Of a DNA stretch of 9,994 bases, positions 1 through 6,697 are shown one piece after another; the stretch's first letter is position 1; the number at the start of each line of letters is the position of its first letter. The translations under genes and the position numbers were made by a program. Below the pieces are notes generated by a model, which made no database searches, was not told where the DNA came from, and saw only the letters and a list, made by a program, of their open reading frames with translations. The stretch comes from HGM11525 sp045649145 (GTDB lineage Bacteria > Bacillota > Clostridia > UBA1381), in NCBI GenBank assembly GCA_045649145.1, contig JAZRPK010000045.1, positions 1-9,994 of the forward strand, written 5' to 3'.

Positions 1-13
1 GAGGTTTGATACG

Positions 14-688
14 CTATTCGATATTCTCTACTTTGAGATGTCTGCCCTCTACCCTGAAGGCTATCTCCATACCTGCAAACGGGAAGCCGTAACGTCGGTC
101 ATCATCGATGTATGCAGGTCTTGGGTCCTGTTCTAAAACAGATATCAGCGTTTCTATCTTGTCTTCGGGGATTTTCTTTATGAGCTCAGAAGGAATTTCA
201 ACCTCCAGCAAGTTCTTATCGGGCGAAAGTGCAAAGCCGCATACCGCATCGGGATGCGAGTCGGTGTATGCTATATACGGCTTAATGTCAAAAACGGGGG
301 TGTTGTCCATAATATCTGCACCCGAAATATGCAGAACGGGACCGAGCTTTTCGTCATATTCAATCTTGTCAAGCTTTACCGATGAAAGAGCGATGTTATT
401 AGGGCGAAAGGGCGAACGTGTAGCAAAAACCCCTACTCTCTTGTTACCGCCGAGCTTGGGCGGTCTTACAGTAGGCGACCAGCCGTCACGCACACTTTCG
501 GAAAACTGCCACAGCACCCAGATGTGAGAATAATCCTCCAGACCTCTAAACGCCTCTTTTGCACGATATTCGCTCTCAAAGACAATCCTCGCCTTTATAT
601 CGGGCGCAATGCCGCTCTGTCTGGGTATCGCAAATTTGGTCGGAAAATCGCTTTTTACGTGCGCTATTATTTTCATTGTCGTTTCCAT
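14..688 (-). CDS. trmO: tRNA (N6-threonylcarbamoyladenosine(37)-N6)-methyltransferase TrmO
   Basis: This protein is predicted to use S-adenosylmethionine to methylate N6 of the t6A at position 37 of tRNA-Thr in the cytoplasm, giving m6t6A, which tunes decoding. It has 224 aa, close to the usual length of the TsaA/TrmO family (about 235 aa in E. coli). Visible family motifs are RQSG at residues 23-26, DYSHIWVLWQF, RPPKLGGNKRVGVFATRSPF, SGADIMDNTPVFDIKPYI and, in the C-terminal part, DPRPAYIDDDRRYGFPF. I chose the ATG at 688 because a GGCGGGG purine-rich site lies just upstream. A TTG directly before it and an ATG four codons later (676) are alternatives. The gene ends in TAG. It lies 29 bp downstream of a small membrane-protein gene with no terminator between, so it may be transcribed from the upstream promoters. 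Family assignment is firm; the tRNA target comes from the characterised family. Confidence 0.93.
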   Translation of the reverse strand: METTMKIIAHVKSDFPTKFAIPRQSGIAPDIKARIVFESEYRAKEAFRGLEDYSHIWVLWQFSESVRDGWSPTVRPPKLGGNKRVGVFATRSPFRPNNIALSSVKLDKIEYDEKLGPVLHISGADIMDNTPVFDIKPYIAYTDSHPDAVCGFALSPDKNLLEVEIPSELIKKIPEDKIETLISVLEQDPRPAYIDDDRRYGFPFAGMEIAFRVEGRHLKVENIE

Positions 689-717
689 CAAACCCCGCCT
701 TTTGTAATAATTATCCG

Positions 718-1023
718 CTAATTATTTTCCCTTTTTTTATCAAGATTTCTATTCCTAAAATAGAGGATAAAATCTATAAAAACCATAATAAAGTTCAAAA
801 AATAGAAGAACAACACATACCAATTTGACGCTAAGCTGCTCATATATTTATCGTTCATAAACTTTCCTGTTATTCCCGCAACATAGCCTATAAGAATTAA
901 ACACACGAAACTAATACTTTTACCTTTAGCCGTTCTTGCCGTGTATGATTTAATCACATTCAAAGGCCACGAAATACCAAAGCTGATAATCATCAACATT
1001 TCACAAATTTCATAAAACTCCAT
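718..1023 (-). CDS. Small three-helix membrane protein, SemiSWEET/PQ-loop-like
   Basis: This is a 101-aa protein with three hydrophobic segments, at about residues 6-24, 36-54 and 67-87, and a charged C-terminal tail. The layout and motif spacing resemble SemiSWEET half-transporters, which are three-helix bundles that dimerise to move sugars. Helix 1 ends in SWPLNVIKSYTARTAKGKSI, where the proline and the basic loop match the PQ-loop pattern. Helix 2 has GYVAGI, and helix 3 has YFLNF with the asparagine where SWEETs keep a substrate-contacting Asn. The usual Pro-Gln pair reads Trp-Pro here. The start at 1023 is set by an AAGAGGAG site with a 7-nt spacer; the frame stays open 39 codons further upstream, but that stretch is basic and unlike the family. 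A promoter-like site sits just upstream. The substrate is unknown and transport is an inference; it could be an orphan small membrane protein. Confidence 0.7.
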   Translation of the reverse strand: MEFYEICEMLMIISFGISWPLNVIKSYTARTAKGKSISFVCLILIGYVAGITGKFMNDKYMSSLASNWYVLFFYFLNFIMVFIDFILYFRNRNLDKKRENN

Positions 1024-1030
1024 AACAATT

Positions 1031-1038
1031 CTCCTCTT
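1031..1038 (-). promoter_or_regulatory. Ribosome binding site fixing the start of the SemiSWEET-like gene
   Basis: On the minus strand this reads AAGAGGAG and lies 7 nt before the ATG at 1023. It is the strongest Shine-Dalgarno match near this gene. It selects this ATG over the in-frame upstream ATG at 1140, which has no comparable site. Confidence 0.8.
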
Positions 1039-1063
1039 TTGCTTAAAACTTGACACCTTTCGT

Positions 1064-1092
1064 AATATAAGGGATATAAGATTTAGATGCAA
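1064..1092 (-). promoter_or_regulatory. Possible internal promoter for the SemiSWEET-like gene
   Basis: On the minus strand TTGCAT (1092-1087) is followed after 17 bp by TATATT (1069-1064). Four of six bases match the -35 consensus and five of six match the -10. A start of transcription near 1057 would give a leader of about 34 nt. The region is AT-rich, so a chance match is possible. Confidence 0.5.
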
Positions 1093-1120
1093 ACCTTTTT
1101 TAGTGGTAGTTCGTGTTAAG

Positions 1121-1534
1121 TTAAGACCAAAAATTTTCATTAGTTTTCTTATATATGCGCCTAATTTCTATAGATTGTAATACAATTAAAACAATATGCA
1201 TTATTAGAGAAATTATCGAAAGCACTTCACCCAGATTACACATAAAATCATTTTCAATTAACCCGAAAAACATTCGAGTAGATAGTTCGTCCGAATCAGG
1301 CAAAAGAATGTTGCTCAAAATGTATGTTGCGCAAAACATAAAATTATACAGTCGTATCTTTCTATGGGATGAATAATTAGATGCAACCACACTAATCGCA
1401 AATACAATTATAGCATGTACAAAAGGAATTAACATCAATAAACAAAACAATCTTATAAAGCCAAAATTCATAAGCCAAGATACCGCCACTATTAATATGG
1501 ACAGCAACGATAATAATATCATTTTCGTTCTCAT
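1121..1534 (-). CDS. Hypothetical four-helix membrane protein
   Basis: I do not recognise this 137-aa protein as a named family. It is strongly hydrophobic, with likely membrane segments at about residues 5-25, 28-52, 66-84 and 106-125. A short polar loop with SNYSSHRK follows segment 2, and an acidic loop (LPDSDELSTRMFFGLIENDF) follows segment 3. The tail is basic (IEIRRIYKK), which by the positive-inside rule suggests a cytoplasmic C-terminus. I placed the start at the ATG at 1534, preceded by AAAGGAGCGG; an upstream in-frame TTG at 1558 would start before that site and is less likely. It lies 82 bp downstream of another four-helix protein with no terminator or convincing promoter between, so co-transcription is likely. 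Base composition is AT-rich: one 60-base line (1201-1260) has 16 G/C. No enzymatic motif is visible. Confidence 0.75.
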   Translation of the reverse strand: MRTKMILLSLLSILIVAVSWLMNFGFIRLFCLLMLIPFVHAIIVFAISVVASNYSSHRKIRLYNFMFCATYILSNILLPDSDELSTRMFFGLIENDFMCNLGEVLSIISLIMHIVLIVLQSIEIRRIYKKTNENFWS

Positions 1535-1616
1535 GATTATTTCCGCTCCTTTCGCCAAAATTCGACATTCTTACTATCCTCGTGTCACATTAGCGCAAAA
1601 TCATTAAATACATTTA

Positions 1617-2045
1617 TCACACATACCAGCATAATATCAACAGGCATATTCCAAAAAATATCATAAATACCCTTATGGTGTTGGGACTAAAGTCTAAAAG
1701 TCGGAATTTACCCAAGCATAACAGTGCTGCAAGTAGTGGTTTTATATAAAAAACACCTGCACTTATGTAAACCAAAGCACATATCAAGAAAAAAGTCTTA
1801 CCTGAAATATACTGGGAATAAAATGGCATTGTTACAATCAAAAACCACACAATTCCCGACAAAGCCATAGTTATTCTCACTTGCTTATTTGTCAATTTTA
1901 ATTTCTTATTTCCAATACATGCCCTTGCAAATAATGTTATCCAATCAATATCAATAACAGCAAGCAACACAAGAGCTAATGAAAACAAACATATAGTAAA
2001 TTCAATTGGATATTGCAGCATATATCCATAAATAGTTCTTATCAT
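1617..2045 (-). CDS. Hypothetical four-helix membrane protein, first gene of the cluster
   Basis: This is a 142-aa integral membrane protein that I do not recognise. Predicted membrane segments lie at about residues 11-33, 58-76, 80-106 and 121-140. A basic loop (GNKKLKLTNKQVR) sits between the first two. The protein ends almost directly after the last helix (LLILCWYV), so there is no soluble C-terminal domain. The start is the ATG at 2045, served by GAGGTG with a 7-nt spacer; an in-frame TTG at 2060 overlaps that site and is unlikely. A near-consensus promoter lies about 40 bp upstream, facing away from glnN. Length and helix count resemble the next gene downstream, but I see no clear residue-level similarity between them. 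Function is unknown. Confidence 0.77.
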   Translation of the reverse strand: MIRTIYGYMLQYPIEFTICLFSLALVLLAVIDIDWITLFARACIGNKKLKLTNKQVRITMALSGIVWFLIVTMPFYSQYISGKTFFLICALVYISAGVFYIKPLLAALLCLGKFRLLDFSPNTIRVFMIFFGICLLILCWYV

Positions 2046-2083
2046 TCCATCACACCTCAAATCCCTGTAATGAAGTTGATTTT

Positions 2084-2112
2084 ATTATACCACCATCCTT
2101 ATCTCTTTTCAA
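2084..2112 (-). promoter_or_regulatory. SigA-type promoter for the small membrane-protein cluster
   Basis: On the minus strand TTGAAA (2112-2107) is followed after exactly 17 bp by TATAAT (2089-2084). The predicted transcript starts near 2077, about 30 nt before the ATG at 2045. It diverges from the glnN promoter; the two -35 boxes are 41 bp apart. Confidence 0.77.
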
Positions 2113-2153
2113 TAAAATATTATTTCTTCTATATAACAATTACGCAAATTCTA

Positions 2154-2182
2154 TTGACAATTTATGGGCTTAAGGATATAAT
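2154..2182 (+). promoter_or_regulatory. Perfect consensus SigA promoter for glnN-pfp
   Basis: TTGACA at 2154-2159 is followed after exactly 17 bp by TATAAT at 2177-2182, matching both consensus boxes at all twelve positions. The upstream flank is AT-rich and could help as an UP element. Predicted initiation near 2189 leaves a leader of about 67 nt. I saw no GlnR-type TGTTA-N7-TAACA box. Confidence 0.87.
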
Positions 2183-2209
2183 TGTTTCATATATTATGAT
2201 AGGTATAAT
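2182..2209 (+). promoter_or_regulatory. Possible second, overlapping glnN promoter
   Basis: TTGTTT (2182-2187) is followed after 16 bp by TATAAT (2204-2209). The -10 is perfect and the -35 matches four of six. The -35 overlaps the last base of the upstream -10, so the two sites would compete for polymerase. It may be a chance match in AT-rich DNA. Confidence 0.35.
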
Positions 2210-2255
2210 AGGCATTTTAGTCTTTATCGGTTTTATTAAAAAAGGAGCTTCAAAT

Positions 2256-4331
2256 ATGTCAGTTACAGAATTTTTTGGCGAAAATGTATTTAATCTCGCC
2301 ACTATGAGAAAGCGTCTGCCCAAAGCTACCGTAAAGTCACTTGAAAAGACTATCAAAGACGGTACTCCCCTTGATATCGGCGTTGCAGAGGTTGTTGCAG
2401 ATGCGATGAAGGATTGGGCTATCGAGAAGGGTGCTACTCATTATACACACTGGTTCCAGCCTATGACGGGCGTTACTGCAGAAAAGCACGACGCCTTTAT
2501 TTCCCCTGCCGAAGACGGCAAGGTTATAATGGAGTTTTCGAGCAAAAACCTTGTAAAAGGCGAGGCGGACGCATCAAGCTTCCCCTCAGGCGGCATCCGT
2601 GCCACCTTCGAGGCGAGAGGCTACACCGCCTGGGACCCGACCTCTTTTGCATTTATAAAGGACGGCACTCTCTGTATCCCAACAGCTTTTTGCTCCTTTA
2701 GCGGCGAGGTTTTAGACAAAAAGACTCCACTTATGCGTTCGGTTGAAGTTCTTTCCAAAGAGGCTTTGAGAATTCTTAGATTTTTCGGCTCGGACGCCAC
2801 CAGAATTGAATCCTATGTCGGTGCCGAGCAGGAATACTTCCTTGTTGACAAGGAGCTTTACGAGCAGAGAAAGGACCTTATGCTGACAGGCAGGACACTT
2901 TTCGGCTCTAAGCCTGCAAAGGGTCAAGAGCTTGATGACCACTACTATGGTGTTATTAAGGAACGTGTTTCCGCATATATGAAAGAGCTTGACGCAGAGC
3001 TGTGGAAATTAGGTGTTCTGGCAAAGACAAAGCATAACGAGGTTGCGCCCGCTCAGCACGAGCTTGCGCCTATTTATGACTCGACCAACACTGCTACCGA
3101 CCACAATCAGCTCACAATGGAAATGATGAAACGAGTGGCTCAGCGTCATAATCTGGTGTGCCTTTTGCACGAAAAGCCCTATGACGGCATCAACGGCTCG
3201 GGCAAGCACAATAACTGGTCGCTTGGTACAAACCTTGGCGAAAATCTCTTAAAGCCGGGCAAGGACCCGCTTCATAACAGACGTTTTCTCCTATTCCTTT
3301 CGGCTGTAATAAAGGCTGTTGACACCTATGGCGATTTGCTGCGTATGACCGTTGCAACCGCAGGAAACGACCACCGTCTTGGCGCTAACGAAGCTCCGCC
3401 TGCCGTTGTTTCGATGTTTTTGGGTGACGATTTGACAGCGGTATTGGAATCAATCAAAAGCGGCTCAGATTCCTATGACAGCGTAAAGGGCGTTATTGAA
3501 ACGGGCGTGTTGTCACTGCCGTCAATCAAGCGTGACACCTCCGACCGAAACAGAACATCTCCCTTTGCCTTTACAGGTAACAAGTTTGAATTTAGAATGC
3601 CCGGCTCATCACAGTCGGTGGCAGATATAAATATTGTGATAAATACAATAGTTGCAGATGCTCTTGCAGATTTTGCAGATGAGCTGGAAAAAGCCGCAGA
3701 CCCGATGGCAAAGATTGATGAGCTTATTAAAGATACCGTTATCAATCATGGCAGAATTGTCTTTAACGGCAATTCCTACTCTGACGAATGGCACGAGGAG
3801 GCTAAAAAACGAGGACTCCCCATTCTTCCAACAACAGTCGACGCTCTGCCGGTGTTTATTACCGACAAGGTTAAAAAGCTGTTCGCAAGACACGGCGTAT
3901 TTACCGACATTGAGGTTGAATCGAGATATGAAATTTTGCTCGAAAGCTATATCAAGACCATCAATATTGAGGCTCTTACAACGCTTGAGATGGCAAAGCA
4001 GGAAATCCTGCCTGCGTGTCTTTCCTATACAGACAGCGTAGCAGCATCTGTTGCGATGAAAGAAAACATCGGAATTAAAGCGCCTGCGACCATGGCACTT
4101 GCCGAAAAGCTCTCAGACGGCACCGAAAAGCTTATTGGCGCAATTGAAGACCTTGACGCAGTTATGGCAAAAATTCCGACAGCAGACGAGATAGACATTG
4201 CTACCTATTACAAGGATATGGTGATTCCTGCAACAAAGAGTGTAAGAGAAATTGCAGATGGTATGGAATCAATTGTCGGCAAGGATTATTGGCCGTTCCC
4301 GACCTATACAGACCTCTTGTACAGAGTCTAA
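2256..4331 (+). CDS. glnN: Glutamine synthetase type III
   Basis: The enzyme makes glutamine from glutamate, ammonia and ATP in the cytosol, the entry point for ammonium assimilation. The 691-aa length fits the type III (GlnN) class (about 700 aa) and is far longer than types I and II (roughly 350-470 aa). Recognisable blocks in order are GAEQEYF at residues 189-195 with metal-binding glutamates, KHNEVAPAQHE from about 259, GSGKHNNWS at 314-322, TAGNDHRLGANEAPP at 368-382, and NRTSPFAF...NKFEFRMPGSS at 432-452 with the E445/R447 pair. The ATG at 2256 follows AAAGGAG with an 8-nt spacer. The frame is open 81 codons further upstream, but that stretch crosses the promoter and is not protein-like. 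The phosphofructokinase gene follows 34 bp later and is probably co-transcribed. All expected motifs are present. Confidence 0.97.
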   Translation: MSVTEFFGENVFNLATMRKRLPKATVKSLEKTIKDGTPLDIGVAEVVADAMKDWAIEKGATHYTHWFQPMTGVTAEKHDAFISPAEDGKVIMEFSSKNLVKGEADASSFPSGGIRATFEARGYTAWDPTSFAFIKDGTLCIPTAFCSFSGEVLDKKTPLMRSVEVLSKEALRILRFFGSDATRIESYVGAEQEYFLVDKELYEQRKDLMLTGRTLFGSKPAKGQELDDHYYGVIKERVSAYMKELDAELWKLGVLAKTKHNEVAPAQHELAPIYDSTNTATDHNQLTMEMMKRVAQRHNLVCLLHEKPYDGINGSGKHNNWSLGTNLGENLLKPGKDPLHNRRFLLFLSAVIKAVDTYGDLLRMTVATAGNDHRLGANEAPPAVVSMFLGDDLTAVLESIKSGSDSYDSVKGVIETGVLSLPSIKRDTSDRNRTSPFAFTGNKFEFRMPGSSQSVADINIVINTIVADALADFADELEKAADPMAKIDELIKDTVINHGRIVFNGNSYSDEWHEEAKKRGLPILPTTVDALPVFITDKVKKLFARHGVFTDIEVESRYEILLESYIKTINIEALTTLEMAKQEILPACLSYTDSVAASVAMKENIGIKAPATMALAEKLSDGTEKLIGAIEDLDAVMAKIPTADEIDIATYYKDMVIPATKSVREIADGMESIVGKDYWPFPTYTDLLYRV

Positions 4332-4365
4332 GAAAAAAGCATTTACAAAAGAAAGAGAGAAATAT

Positions 4366-5592
4366 ATGAAAGGTAATCTATTAGTAGGACAGTCCGGAGG
4401 CCCGACTTCGGTCATCAACGCATCGCTTGCAGGTGTATATAAGACCGCACTTGATTTGGGCATCGGTACGGTTTACGGTATGAGATACGGCATCGACGGC
4501 TTTATACGCGGTAAGTATATTGATATGTCAGAGTATGTCAAAAACGACCTCGACCTTGAGCTATTAAAGCGTACGCCGTCCTCTTTTCTCGGCTCGTGCC
4601 GTTACAAGCTGCCTGCACTTGACGCTGACACATCTGACTATGAAATTATTTTCAAGCGCCTTAGCGAGCTTGATATAAAATATGTACTCTACATCGGCGG
4701 TAACGATTCGATGGATACTATACAAAAGCTGTCCGCTTATGCACTAAGCATCGGTAGCGATATATCTTTTGTAGGTGTTCCCAAAACCATTGACAACGAC
4801 CTTGCAGCAACCGACCATACGCCCGGATTTGGCTCTGCGGCTAAGTACATTGCATCTTCCGTTAAGGAGATTATCCGTGATTCCAAGGTCTATGATATTA
4901 AATCGGTTACAATAGTTGAGATTATGGGCAGAAATGCGGGTTGGCTGACAGCTGCAGCCGCGCTTGCAGAGGGCGAGGATTCTACAGGCCCCGATATGAT
5001 ATACCTGCCCGAAAAAAGCTTTGATACAAGCCGCTTTTTAGACCGTGTTGATGCTTTGGCAAAAGAAAGACACAATATCATAATTGCTGTTTCGGAGGGA
5101 ATAAAGTCGGCAGACGGAAGTTATATCTGCGACGGACTTGACGGAACAAAGGGCGTTGACACATTCGGCCACACGATGCTGGGCGGAACTGCTCTTAGTC
5201 TTTCGGGACTTGTGGGCAGCGAGTTGGGATTAAAAAGCAGAGGCATTGTCCTTTCCACACTCCAGCGAAGTGCCGCTCACATTATGTCAGGCTGTGATAT
5301 GTCCGAGGCTTATGCCGCAGGTGCAGCAGGTGTCAAAGCCGCAATAGACGGAATGAGCGGAATTATGATTACCTTCGAGCGTATTTCGGATACTCCGTAC
5401 CTTATGAAAACAGGCACAGCCGATATAAACAAGATTGCTAACGAGGAAAGACTTGTCCCGTCCGATTGGATTTTGGAAGACGGATTATTGAAAACCAATG
5501 AGATTTCACGTTATATTTCACCGCTTATAACAGGCGAATTTGCACCTATTATGGTAAACGGTGTACCTAAGCATTTAGTTATAGAAAGATAA
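4366..5592 (+). CDS. pfp: 6-phosphofructokinase, probably pyrophosphate-dependent
   Basis: This enzyme phosphorylates fructose 6-phosphate to fructose 1,6-bisphosphate in glycolysis. The 408-aa sequence has the nucleotide/phosphate loop GQSGGPTSVIN at residues 8-18, GGNDSMD at 111-117, PKTIDNDL at 139-146 with the catalytic Asp143, and EIMGRNAGW around 185-193 for substrate binding. Two positions point to PPi rather than ATP as donor: Asp114, where ATP enzymes have Gly (GGDG), and Lys140, where ATP enzymes have Gly (PGTIDND). PPi-dependent enzymes are reversible and save ATP, which suits a fermenting anaerobe. The Mg-binding Asp of GGD is Asn here (GGND). The ATG at 4366 follows a weak purine site (AAAGAGAG) 34 bp after glnN, so translation may partly depend on coupling or on transcript level. 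A terminator follows directly. Fold certain, donor inferred. Confidence 0.93.
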   Translation: MKGNLLVGQSGGPTSVINASLAGVYKTALDLGIGTVYGMRYGIDGFIRGKYIDMSEYVKNDLDLELLKRTPSSFLGSCRYKLPALDADTSDYEIIFKRLSELDIKYVLYIGGNDSMDTIQKLSAYALSIGSDISFVGVPKTIDNDLAATDHTPGFGSAAKYIASSVKEIIRDSKVYDIKSVTIVEIMGRNAGWLTAAAALAEGEDSTGPDMIYLPEKSFDTSRFLDRVDALAKERHNIIIAVSEGIKSADGSYICDGLDGTKGVDTFGHTMLGGTALSLSGLVGSELGLKSRGIVLSTLQRSAAHIMSGCDMSEAYAAGAAGVKAAIDGMSGIMITFERISDTPYLMKTGTADINKIANEERLVPSDWILEDGLLKTNEISRYISPLITGEFAPIMVNGVPKHLVIER

Positions 5593-5597
5593 ATGAA

Positions 5598-5632
5598 AAC
5601 GGATATGCTAATTAGCATATCCGTTATTTTTT
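5598..5632 (+). terminator. Rho-independent terminator, probably bidirectional
   Basis: A perfect 28-nt palindrome at 5598-5625 has arms AACGGATATGCTAA and its complement, and is followed by ATTTTTT. It begins 6 bp after the phosphofructokinase stop. On the other strand it lies 5 bp beyond the stop of the converging LCP gene and is followed by TTTTCATTT, so it can probably stop both transcripts. Confidence 0.87.
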
Positions 5633-6668
5633 AATAAAATATTTTAAGTGCTCTTGCTGTTGAGCCTTCTCCGTATACCTTTATTTTATTGGACAGGTCA
5701 GCGACCTCAATCCCAAGGCTTTCATTTATAAGCTTTTCCGTTTCATCAAAATCGCATATATAATACCATCTTCCTCCTACATGTTTATCCTCGCCGGGAA
5801 GCTGATATGTGTGTATCTTGTCTGTAGAAAGCTTTATAAAATAACCTGCGTATCTGGTTACATCTGTTGCCGAAATATTTGTTGACAAGTCTGATTTAAT
5901 CTGACTAAATAGCTTGGGCAGTTTTGTTATAAGCGAAAAACCGAGCTTTTGCTCAACTATCGCCTTTATAACATTTTGCTGACGTTCCGACCTTGCGTGG
6001 TCACTGTCACCCTTACGATAACGCATAAGCTGCAAAATTTGTTCTCCGTTAAGCTCCTGTACACCCGGCTTTAAGTGAATGTACAAATCCTGTGCAGGGT
6101 CTTCGTAGTTCATTCCCCTGCCACCGCCCTCGACATCAGGCACATCATATGTAATCTTTCCTAATGTATTTAGAACATTTTCAGCTGCATCAAAGGAAAA
6201 TTCCACATAGTAGTTAATGGGTATTCCCGTAAGCTGAGAAACAGCCTCTGCCATACCGATAGGTCCTACAATAGTGCCATCGTTAGCATCTGTGGTGATT
6301 GCATGAACCTCGTTAATCTTCCTTGTCATATTACGGTTTGTTACATAAACTCTTGTATCTCTCGGAATTGACATAAGATTAAGCTCTGCCGTGTCCAAAT
6401 CAAATGACGCAACCATTATAGTATCGGTTCTTAGTCCGTCCTCATCAACACCCAAAAGCAAGGCGTTTATCTTTCCGCTTTCACGGTCGATGGGCGAGAG
6501 CAAATCGGACTCATCAACAAACCCAAATCCCAAAAGCAAAAATACCCCTACTATAAATATCGCTGCCAATGATACCAACCATTTAAGAACAGTTGATATT
6601 TTGGCCTTCTTTCGTTTTTTTACAGGTCTTTGTTTTTCAACCTTGTTTTTTCTTCTCGCTCTTTTCAA
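5631..6668 (-). CDS. LytR-CpsA-Psr (LCP) family glycopolymer transferase, second copy
   Basis: LCP enzymes transfer undecaprenyl-phosphate-linked glycopolymers (teichoic acids, capsule or secondary wall polysaccharide) onto peptidoglycan outside the membrane. This 345-aa protein has a very basic cytoplasmic N-terminus (residues 1-26), one membrane anchor at about 27-51 and an extracellular LCP domain from about 67. Conserved residues are GLRTDT (R80, D82), SIPRDTR (R103, D104, R106), DPAQDLYI (190-197), RYR (216-218) and the full D-x-x-R-x-x-RQQ set (D223, R226, R229-Q231). The start is TTG at 6668, preceded by AAAAGGAG at 9 nt; the next in-frame ATG is at codon 85, inside the domain, so TTG is well supported. 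The gene follows its paralogue by 29 bp and has no C-terminal tail. The polymer it transfers cannot be told from sequence. Confidence 0.93.
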   Translation of the reverse strand: MKRARRKNKVEKQRPVKKRKKAKISTVLKWLVSLAAIFIVGVFLLLGFGFVDESDLLSPIDRESGKINALLLGVDEDGLRTDTIMVASFDLDTAELNLMSIPRDTRVYVTNRNMTRKINEVHAITTDANDGTIVGPIGMAEAVSQLTGIPINYYVEFSFDAAENVLNTLGKITYDVPDVEGGGRGMNYEDPAQDLYIHLKPGVQELNGEQILQLMRYRKGDSDHARSERQQNVIKAIVEQKLGFSLITKLPKLFSQIKSDLSTNISATDVTRYAGYFIKLSTDKIHTYQLPGEDKHVGGRWYYICDFDETEKLINESLGIEVADLSNKIKVYGEGSTARALKIFY

Positions 6669-6677
6669 GGCAAATAG

Positions 6678-6685
6678 CTCCTTTT
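6678..6685 (-). promoter_or_regulatory. Ribosome binding site supporting a TTG start
   Basis: On the minus strand this reads AAAAGGAG, with a 9-nt spacer to the TTG at 6668-6666. There is no in-frame ATG before codon 85, so this site decides the start of the downstream LCP gene. Confidence 0.82.
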
Positions 6686-6697
6686 AATATTTTATTA

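Noticed and set aside
108..527. Plus-strand open frame opposite trmO.
   Set aside because: It is antisense to a well-conserved gene, with low-complexity Ser-rich translation and no ribosome binding site. It is a shadow of the real frame.
1024..1140. In-frame N-terminal extension of 39 codons on the SemiSWEET-like gene, starting at ATG 1140 inside the end of the upstream gene.
   Set aside because: No good ribosome binding site precedes ATG 1140. The extension is basic and unlike the family, it covers a promoter-like site, and ATG 1023 has a textbook AAGAGGAG site.
1535..1616. Possible separate promoter before the second membrane-protein gene (TTGATA and TTGCGC candidates).
   Set aside because: Neither has a -10 box matching more than about half the consensus at a normal spacing.
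2013..2255. Upstream open frame that would lengthen glutamine synthetase by 81 residues.
   Set aside because: It crosses the divergent promoters and the ATG of the oppositely oriented gene. The ATG at 2256 has AAAGGAG at 8 nt and gives the normal type III length.
2189..2255. Riboswitch or attenuator in the glnN leader.
   Set aside because: The leader is only about 67 nt, AT-rich, and shows no stable hairpin or terminator-like element.
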